From Nocardia sp. (GTDB taxonomy: Bacteria; Actinomycetota; Actinomycetes; Mycobacteriales; Mycobacteriaceae): a DNA stretch of 37,478 nucleotides. The notes beneath the pieces are model-generated. The model did not search any database. It saw only the letters and a program-made list of their open reading frames with translations, and was not told the DNA's origin. Both the position numbers and the translations under genes were made by a program. The DNA lies in the NCBI RefSeq assembly GCF_025465275.1, contig NZ_JAODNK010000105.1, forward strand, positions 1-37,478. The letters run 5' to 3'. Shown here piece by piece: positions 31,184 through 37,478 of this stretch; position 1 is the stretch's first letter, and every line of letters begins with the position of its first letter.

Positions 31184-31239
31184 TGGACTCCTCCCCTTCG
31201 GCAGAAACCTACTTTCGCAGAACCCGTTTCGCAGTGGGG

Positions 31240-34200
31240 CTATTTCGCAAGCGTGTCGATCTCGGACAATTTCTTGCTGAGGTCGGCGCCGATCACTCCG
31301 ATGCGCGGCTCGTCGATGATCTGGAGGTGATCGCCCGGGATGTGGACGACCTCCAGATTCGGAATGTGCTCGTCCCAGCCACCATTCGGCTTGCGATCGC
31401 CAAATCGCGGTTCCAGTTCGATGATCCCGTCGTGGTAGCGATCTGCCAGGTAGAGAACCACCGAACCGTCGTAGCGCGAGGGAGTGACCTGCTGCAACGC
31501 GCGGCCTTCGATCCACGATGTGCGCTGGTGCTCGAGCACCCCACCCGGGATTTTCACTCCAGCGAACTTGACCAGCTCAATGATGATCTCGAGCTGCTCC
31601 TCATCGGACGCCGCAGCCAACTCCTCCAACTGTTCGCCATCGAGTTCGCCCTGGAAGCCGTACGTCTTCTGCGCGAACGCCTGGAAGCGCTTGATCCGCT
31701 CCAGCCGTTCCTCCGGAGAGTTGTGCTCATCCTCGGTCGGGATGGCCAGGTCGATGAGGCCGACGAGTCGAACATCCGCGCCCTCGGCACGCATGATCTG
31801 GGCGACCGTCAGCGCGAACACCGCACCCAGCGACCAGCCGTAGAACACATACGGTCCCTCGGGCTGCCGCTTGCGAATCTCCGGAATGTACTGGCGCGAA
31901 CGCTCTTCGATGGATCCATCGACGCGCTCGAAGCCGTACATCGGGGTAGCGGCGGGAAGACGCTTCAGCAGCGGCTCGTAGACCAGCGTGTTGCCGCCCG
32001 ACGGATGGAACACGAAGACGGGCAAGGCATCCGAACCGGCTTCCCTCGCGCGCAGCGTGCGCACGAAGCCTTCGACGTCGTCGCCGTTCTCCTGGTGTTG
32101 CGCGACGATATCGGAGATCTGCTCGATGGTTTCGCACGCACGAAGCTCCACAGGATCGAGCTGCGCTTTCGCTCGCTCCGACAGGCGCGCCACCAACTTG
32201 TCGAAGGTCGTGTCGTCCAGCGTAGGCAGCGGGTTGAAGATGCCCCCCGCCGACTTACCGGTCACCAGCGCCCAAGTGGCGAATGCGAGCCGCTCCGGCG
32301 CATTACGCGGCGGAACGTTGTCCTTGTCGGTCTCGGCGGGCGGTGGGGCGTCCTCGAAATCTGCCTCGGTGGTCGCCGAGTCCGCTTCGGCGGCTTCGGC
32401 TTCCGTGACGATCTCGGTAGCGTCAGCGACGACGTCGGTGTTCTCGACATCCAAGCGATCGGCCAGCGTCGGAACCGCGTTCTGGGTCACCCCGGGCAGT
32501 GCCGCCAGCGGATCGGCGCCCGCTGCCATGGCAGCACGCGCCGCGGCGACGATGTCCCCGTCGACCGAGATGTCTTCGCCCGCAGCCTGGCGCGCGGCCA
32601 GTTCTGCCAGCTGCTCACGGTTCTCGATGGCGTAGCGCAGCACCTTGCCGACCTCGAGCAGGCTGGCATCGCGCACCGCCTGGATCTGCAGCTGCGGAAT
32701 GTCGAATTCGTATTCGACGCGGTTCTTGATGCGCATGGCCATCAGCGAATCGAGACCCAGCTCCATGAGCGGGATCTCCATCGGCAGATCCTCGACGGCG
32801 TAGCCCATGGACTCCGCGACGATGATCGCCAGACGCTGTTCGATGGTCTGACTGCCCTCGGGACTCCAGCGGTCACCGGTCACCTCGGCCACCACGACAG
32901 CGGCCGGAGCCGCGGCGACGGCCGCAACCGGCTGTGCCACAACCGATTCCGGCAGCGGTGCAACCTGGGGTGAGTGGGTGGGGGCAGACGCAGTGACCAC
33001 GGCGTCGAACAGCGCGCGGAAGGCATTGCCCTCCTTGGCGTGCACGGACACCGAGGCACCACCCGGATGCGGGGTCAGCGTGGTGGTGAGGGTGCCGGCG
33101 GCCGGAACCGCACCGTGCGCGACGGACGCGCCCAGCGTGACATCCGAAAGCACTTGTGCGGCAGCGGCATTCACCAGCGCACCGAGATCGGTGACAATAT
33201 TCGCCTGCACCTCCCACACGTGGCGGCCGTCCGGCAGCGCCACATGCGAGCCCGGCGCCCGGCTGCTGCCGGAGTCGGCGGACAGCGAAACCTTGGGCCA
33301 GTACTGCTTGCGCAGGAACGCGGTGCGCGGCACCTGCGCGTAATCGCCGTCGGTCAGCAGTGAGGACAGGTCCACCTTGTGGCCCTGCACATACAGCTGC
33401 GCCAGCGCGGAGATGACCGCAGCGGATTCGTCTTCCTTACGCTTGAGCGTCGGAATCAAAGCCGCATTATGCACACCGGCGGCGAAGGTGGTGCCCATTA
33501 CCTGCATGAGCGCCACCGAGTTCGGTGCGAGCTCGAGGTAGGTGGTGATACCGGTATTCACTGCCTGCGCAATGGCATTGGTGAAGTACACCGCTCCACG
33601 CATATTGGTGACCCAGTAATCCACATCGTGCACCGGCGCGTGACCCGCGCGGAACACACCATCCTTGCGGACGGTCGAGTACAGATCGTGCTTCAGAACC
33701 GTCGGCTCCAAACCGGCCAGCTCGGCGGCCAATTCACCGAGCAGCGGATCCATCTGCGAGGTGTGGCCGGCGCCGCGGGTCTGCAGCACGCGCGCGAACT
33801 TGCCCTCTGCCTCGGCGCGCGCCACGATCGCGTAGACCTGATCCGGCGGGCCGCCGATCACGGTATTGGTAGGCGCGGCGTAGATGGCGACCTCGAGGTC
33901 CGGGTAGTCCACCAGGGCTTCCTGGATGGCCTCCGCCGAGTACTCGACCAGTGCCATATTGCGGACCTGATCATCGGTGATCATGGCTTCACCCTCGGCC
34001 ATGAGCCGCGACCGCGCGCAGATGACGCGAACCGCGTCCTCCAGGTTCAGGCCGCCCGAAATGTACGCGCCCGCAACCTCACCCTGCGAGTGGCCGACCA
34101 CGCCTTCCGGCTGTGCGCCGTGCGCACGCAGGATCGCGGCCAGGCCCAGCTGGATGGTGAAGGTACCGACCTGGCCGGTACCGATATCCCAGTCCTGCTC

Positions 34201-36483
34201 GTCGTCCAGGATGATCTCCCGGACCGAGTAGCCGGCCTCGTCCATGACGTACTCGTCGACCTGATCGACGGTCTTGCGGAAGATCGAATTCTCGTTGTAG
34301 AGCTGCTTGCCCATCTTCCGGTGCTGCGCACCGAAACCGGCCATCACCCACAGCGCGCCGCGCGCGGAAGGGGAATCGGCGGTGAAGACGCCGGTGCCCG
34401 GCTTGCCCTCGGCAATGGCACGCAGACCGGCGACGGCCTCTTCGTGCGTCTTGGCGATGACCACACCGCGCGAGCGGCCGTGATTGCGCTTGGCCAGCGA
34501 ACGCGCCACATCGACGAGCGGAGTCGCCTGTCCCGCTTCCGATTCCAGCCAATCGGCCAGATCCTTCGCAGCACGCTTGCGGCGCGACGGCAGGTAGGCC
34601 GAGACCGGGAGGATCAGCGGCAGCGGCTCTTCACGATTCACCCACTCCGGTTCCGGTGCAACAACTTCCGGCGCAGACTCGGTGACAATGCGCTCGGCCT
34701 CGGCCAGCACATCGGTGTCCTCGTCATCGAGGTCGGCGCTCGCATCGACCGCGGCGGGGGTGGCCGGAGTCGGGACGTACTCCTGAATGACAACGTGCGC
34801 ATTGGTGCCGCCGAAACCGAAACCGGACACACCGATGGTGGCAATGCCGCTGTAGCGCGGGAATTCAGTCGGCTGCTCGACAACCTTCAAATGCGCCGTA
34901 TCCCACGGAATGTAGGGGCTCGGACCGGCGTAGTTGATGCTCGGCGGAATAACGTTGTGCTGCAACGCCATAACAATCTTCGCGAGGCTGGCCGCACCCG
35001 CGCCCGACTCCAGGTGACCGAAGTTGGACTTGGCAGAACCCAGCAGTGCCGGCTTGTCGTCGTCACGGCCACGACCGATGACACGGCCCAGCGCGTCTGC
35101 CTCGATCGGGTCACCGATCGGCGTGCCGGTGCCGTGCGCCTCGATGTAATCGACGCTGGACGGCGCGATTCCGGCATCCCGGTAGGCGCGACGCAACACA
35201 TCTGCCTGAGCGACCGGATTCGGTGCCAGCAGACCGTTGGAGCGACCGTCATTGTTGACCGCGGAGCCCTTGATGACGGCGTAGATCTTGTCACCGTCGC
35301 GTTCGGCGTCGGCCAGGCGCTTGAGCACCACCAGCGCGCCGCCCTCGCCACGAACCATGCCGTCCGCGTCCGAGGAGAACGCCTTGATGTGACCGTCCTT
35401 GGCCACACCGCCATTGGCGTCGAAACCGAGGGTCGCCATCGGCGCGACCAGAGCGTTCACGCCGCCTGCCAGCGCCAGATCGGCTTCACCGCTGCGTAGT
35501 GCGCGGATCGCATCGTGCACCGCCACCAGCGAAGAAGAGCACGCGGTATCGATGGCCACCGAGGGTCCGCGGAAGTCGAAGAAGTATGAGGTGCGATTCG
35601 CGATGATGGACGAAACGCTGCCCATGATCCCGTAGGCCTCTGCCGACAGCGGCGTCTTGTCGTCGGATTGAGTGCTGCCGACGCCGAGCGCCGCGATCAG
35701 CATGAACTCATTGCCCGAAGAGCCGATGTACACGCCGACCTGCTCACCTTTGAGCGTGTTCGCCGGAATTCTGGCGTGCTCCAACGCTTCCCAGGTGAGC
35801 TCCATGGTGAGCCGCTGCTGCGGATCCATGCGCTCGACCTCGACCGGGGAGGTCGCGAAGAACTCGGCGTCGAAGCCCTTGATGACCTCTTGATCGAGAT
35901 AGCCGCCCTTGGTCATGGCGTTCGCGACGGCTTCGGCCGCGCGCGGGTCACTCGTGAACTCGGACCAGCGGCCCTCGGGTAGGTCGCGGATACCGTCGCC
36001 GCGATTGATCAAGAATTCCCACGTGGATTCGGGCGTATCGCCCGCACCCGGCAAGCGGGTGGACAAGCCGACAATCGCGATGTCATGCGCCTCGCCCGGC
36101 GTGAATCCTGCGGTATAGAACGAATCATCGGCCGATTCGGCCGGAAGTTCGGGTTCCCCGTTGATGACTCGCTCCGACAGCGAGGCAATCGTCGGGTGCT
36201 GGAACACGATGGTCGGGTTGAGGACGACCCCCGTCAGATCCTCGATGTCACCGCCGAGCGCGAGCCCGTCCCGCGAGGACAAGCCGAATTCCTCCAACGG
36301 CCGGTCCGTGGTGATCTGCTCGATCGCCTGTCCGGTCGCGTCGGCGACCCAGCGGCGCAGCCACTCCCGCAGCTCTGCCACGGACATGTTCGCACCGGTA
36401 GGCGCCGGTTTCGCGGCACCGTCGGACACCGTCGGAGCATCATCGGTCATCGGGGTGGGGGACGTGCCCTCGTTCTCAGCCAT
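31240..36483 (-). CDS. pks13: Mycolate-condensing polyketide synthase Pks13
   Basis: A 1747-residue enzyme that condenses two fatty acyl chains into the mycolic acid precursor. Domains in order: N-terminal ACP (about 35-110, phosphopantetheine Ser70 in FGLSSRDG), ketosynthase (about 133-560, Cys315 in DTACSSS, with EAHGTGT and NFGHLE), acyltransferase (about 700-1010, Ser799 in GHSQGE), C-terminal ACP (Ser1246 in LGLDSLM) and thioesterase (about 1485-1747, Ser1551 in GWSLG). No KR, DH or ER is present, as in mycobacterial Pks13 (1733 residues). Acidic Ala/Pro/Glu-rich linkers separate AT, ACP and TE. The ATG at 36483 has GAGG 5-6 nt upstream. Confidence 0.97.
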   Translation of the reverse strand: MAENEGTSPTPMTDDAPTVSDGAAKPAPTGANMSVAELREWLRRWVADATGQAIEQITTDRPLEEFGLSSRDGLALGGDIEDLTGVVLNPTIVFQHPTIASLSERVINGEPELPAESADDSFYTAGFTPGEAHDIAIVGLSTRLPGAGDTPESTWEFLINRGDGIRDLPEGRWSEFTSDPRAAEAVANAMTKGGYLDQEVIKGFDAEFFATSPVEVERMDPQQRLTMELTWEALEHARIPANTLKGEQVGVYIGSSGNEFMLIAALGVGSTQSDDKTPLSAEAYGIMGSVSSIIANRTSYFFDFRGPSVAIDTACSSSLVAVHDAIRALRSGEADLALAGGVNALVAPMATLGFDANGGVAKDGHIKAFSSDADGMVRGEGGALVVLKRLADAERDGDKIYAVIKGSAVNNDGRSNGLLAPNPVAQADVLRRAYRDAGIAPSSVDYIEAHGTGTPIGDPIEADALGRVIGRGRDDDKPALLGSAKSNFGHLESGAGAASLAKIVMALQHNVIPPSINYAGPSPYIPWDTAHLKVVEQPTEFPRYSGIATIGVSGFGFGGTNAHVVIQEYVPTPATPAAVDASADLDDEDTDVLAEAERIVTESAPEVVAPEPEWVNREEPLPLILPVSAYLPSRRKRAAKDLADWLESEAGQATPLVDVARSLAKRNHGRSRGVVIAKTHEEAVAGLRAIAEGKPGTGVFTADSPSARGALWVMAGFGAQHRKMGKQLYNENSIFRKTVDQVDEYVMDEAGYSVREIILDDEQDWDIGTGQVGTFTIQLGLAAILRAHGAQPEGVVGHSQGEVAGAYISGGLNLEDAVRVICARSRLMAEGEAMITDDQVRNMALVEYSAEAIQEALVDYPDLEVAIYAAPTNTVIGGPPDQVYAIVARAEAEGKFARVLQTRGAGHTSQMDPLLGELAAELAGLEPTVLKHDLYSTVRKDGVFRAGHAPVHDVDYWVTNMRGAVYFTNAIAQAVNTGITTYLELAPNSVALMQVMGTTFAAGVHNAALIPTLKRKEDESAAVISALAQLYVQGHKVDLSSLLTDGDYAQVPRTAFLRKQYWPKVSLSADSGSSRAPGSHVALPDGRHVWEVQANIVTDLGALVNAAAAQVLSDVTLGASVAHGAVPAAGTLTTTLTPHPGGASVSVHAKEGNAFRALFDAVVTASAPTHSPQVAPLPESVVAQPVAAVAAAPAAVVVAEVTGDRWSPEGSQTIEQRLAIIVAESMGYAVEDLPMEIPLMELGLDSLMAMRIKNRVEYEFDIPQLQIQAVRDASLLEVGKVLRYAIENREQLAELAARQAAGEDISVDGDIVAAARAAMAAGADPLAALPGVTQNAVPTLADRLDVENTDVVADATEIVTEAEAAEADSATTEADFEDAPPPAETDKDNVPPRNAPERLAFATWALVTGKSAGGIFNPLPTLDDTTFDKLVARLSERAKAQLDPVELRACETIEQISDIVAQHQENGDDVEGFVRTLRAREAGSDALPVFVFHPSGGNTLVYEPLLKRLPAATPMYGFERVDGSIEERSRQYIPEIRKRQPEGPYVFYGWSLGAVFALTVAQIMRAEGADVRLVGLIDLAIPTEDEHNSPEERLERIKRFQAFAQKTYGFQGELDGEQLEELAAASDEEQLEIIIELVKFAGVKIPGGVLEHQRTSWIEGRALQQVTPSRYDGSVVLYLADRYHDGIIELEPRFGDRKPNGGWDEHIPNLEVVHIPGDHLQIIDEPRIGVIGADLSKKLSEIDTLAK

Positions 36484-36618
36484 CAGTTCCTCAAGTTACC
36501 TGTCTGCGTACGGTGCGCGGCAGTATTGAGTTTCTCGCCGTTCCGGTGAGAGCGGCGCTTCATGCATGAATGGCGCGGACCTGTTCGGGCCGCGCCACTC
36601 CACGTTAGATGCTCCGCG
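36484..36618 (-). promoter_or_regulatory. 135-nt spacer between fadD32 and pks13 with a hairpin
   Basis: Arms TGGCGCGG (36571-36578) and CCGCGCCA (36590-36597) form an 8-bp perfect stem with an 11-nt loop, about 20 nt after the fadD32 stop. There is no T-tract. It could be a partial terminator or attenuator setting pks13 expression relative to fadD32, or simply an mRNA-stabilising hairpin. Confidence 0.45.
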
Positions 36619-37478
36619 TCACTCCTTGTCAGGAGCATCGGGGAAGGCCTGCTGCGTGTAACCACCACGCAGCGTGCCGTCCAGGTACGCCATCTTGCAG
36701 GCGGCACGGGCGATCTTGCCGCTCGAGGTGCGCGGAATCGAACCCGCGGTCACGAGCAGGATGTCCCGTGCGGTGACACCGTGCCGTGCCGACAGTGCGC
36801 CACGCACCGCGTCCGTGATCGGACCCGGATCGGCCTTGCCGGCTCCGGGGCCACGCTCGGCCACGATGACCAGCTGTTCGGAGCCGTCTTCCGCGTCGTA
36901 CTTCAGACCCGAATGACTGTCCGAGGCAAAGACTTCCGCGGGCAGCTGATTCGCCGGAACCGAGAACGCGGCGATGAAGCCGGGACGCAGCGCCTTGGAG
37001 GCCTCCTCTGCGGAGAACTCCAGATCCTGCGGGTAGTGATTGCGACCGTCCACGATCACCAGGTCCTTGACGCGACCGGTGATGTAGAGCTCGCCGTCCA
37101 CGTAGACGCCGTAGTCGCCGGTGCGCAGCCAATTGCCGTCGGCCGGAACACCCTCGGCGTGACTGCCGTCCGCGACCCGGTTGACGATCCGGTTACGGAA
37201 GGTCTTCTGGGTTTCCTCGGCACGACCCCAGTAGCCGATGCCGACATTGTTGCCGTGCAACCAGATCTCGCCGACCCTGCCCTCGGGCAGTTCGGTCGCG
37301 CCCTCGGGGGCATCGACCGATTCCGGGTCCACGATGGCGCCCCACTGCGAAAGCGCCACATAGCCGCAGGAGACCTGGGCGATGGAATCGGGCGTGCCCG
37401 GCTCGACCTTCACGATGCGACCGGCATTGAGCTCGACGCGGTCGACGTAGATGACCTTCGCCTCGTCCTCGTGCCGGG
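36619..37478 (-). CDS. fadD32: Fatty acyl-AMP ligase FadD32, 3' part
   Basis: The frame is open to the right edge; 285 C-terminal residues are seen. FadD32 activates the meromycolic acid as acyl-AMP and loads it onto the N-terminal ACP of Pks13. Visible motifs: GRVGEIWLHGNNVGIGYWGR, WLRTGDYGVYVDGELYITGR (ATP-binding Asp), VKDLVIVDGRNHYPQDLE (hinge and C-terminal domain start), and SIPRTSSGKIARAAC near the end with the C-terminal catalytic lysine. Neighbourhood next to pks13 supports FadD32 over other FadD proteins. The start lies outside the window. Confidence 0.93.
   Translation of the reverse strand, partial: RHEDEAKVIYVDRVELNAGRIVKVEPGTPDSIAQVSCGYVALSQWGAIVDPESVDAPEGATELPEGRVGEIWLHGNNVGIGYWGRAEETQKTFRNRIVNRVADGSHAEGVPADGNWLRTGDYGVYVDGELYITGRVKDLVIVDGRNHYPQDLEFSAEEASKALRPGFIAAFSVPANQLPAEVFASDSHSGLKYDAEDGSEQLVIVAERGPGAGKADPGPITDAVRGALSARHGVTARDILLVTAGSIPRTSSGKIARAACKMAYLDGTLRGGYTQQAFPDAPDKE

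Noticed and set aside
31184..31516. N-terminal extension of AccD4 by 111 residues
   Set aside because: The extension overlaps the thioesterase-coding end of pks13 in another frame; the GTG at 31183 has a near-ideal ribosome site and the expected length.
33379..35499. 706-codon plus-strand frame opposite pks13
   Set aside because: It overlaps the conserved ketosynthase and acyltransferase domains and shows only Arg/Gly/Asp-rich shadow composition.

Overview
The window is GC-rich actinobacterial DNA from a mycolic-acid-containing genus, most likely Nocardia or a close relative. The inference rests on dprE1, dprE2, aftA and two emb arabinosyltransferase genes (arabinogalactan synthesis) lying near an accD4-pks13-fadD32 block (mycolic acid condensation). 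This is the core of the mycobacterial-type cell-wall locus, but rearranged: there are two emb genes where Mycobacterium tuberculosis has three, gtrA is divergent from dprE1, and a toxin-antitoxin pair, an uncharacterised membrane protein gene and a Ser/Thr kinase gene break up the usual dprE1-dprE2-aftA-emb run.

Layout. 1-224: end of a small membrane protein. 285-1280 (-): HSL-type esterase. 1525-2966 (+): rmlA-rmlC, translationally coupled, for dTDP-rhamnose. 3177-4673 (-) and 4734-5132 (+): a 14-helix MFS exporter divergent from a MarR regulator. 5187-6059 (-): XRE/DUF5753 regulator. 6100-6684 (-): DUF4282-like membrane protein. 7036-7518 (+): small conserved protein. 7710-10043 (+): molybdopterin oxidoreductase carrying a repeat-derived insertion. 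10410-11033 (+): PNPOx-like flavoprotein. 11073-11528 (-): gtrA. 11600-13836 (+): dprE1-dprE2. 13901-14472 (-): RHH antitoxin and MazF/CcdB-like toxin. 14796-16730 (+): aftA. 16936-18939 (+): polytopic GT-C-like protein of unknown role. 19028-20560 (-): Ser/Thr kinase. 20902-24150 and 24432-27761 (+): EmbC-like and EmbA/B-like arabinosyltransferases. 27885-28655 (+): alpha/beta hydrolase. 28722-28922 (-): DUF5988-like. 29012-29599 (-): variant Doc toxin with antitoxin. 29639-37478 (-): accD4, pks13 and the 3' part of fadD32.

How they fit together. RmlA and RmlC serve the rhamnose linker of arabinogalactan. DprE1 and DprE2 make decaprenyl-phospho-arabinose. AftA puts the first arabinose on galactan and the Emb proteins extend the arabinan. 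FadD32, AccD4 and Pks13 make the mycolate that is attached to it.

Three themes stand out. First, several genes (marR, gtrA, dprE1, the first antitoxin, embC, embB, probably the second antitoxin) have no Shine-Dalgarno but a TAnnnT -10 box 6-8 nt before the start codon, so they look leaderless. Second, short palindromic or tandem repeats are scattered through the window and two have been inserted in frame into genes. Third, there is an approximately 125-bp tandem duplication between the two emb genes. No RNA genes, CRISPR arrays or transposase genes were seen.
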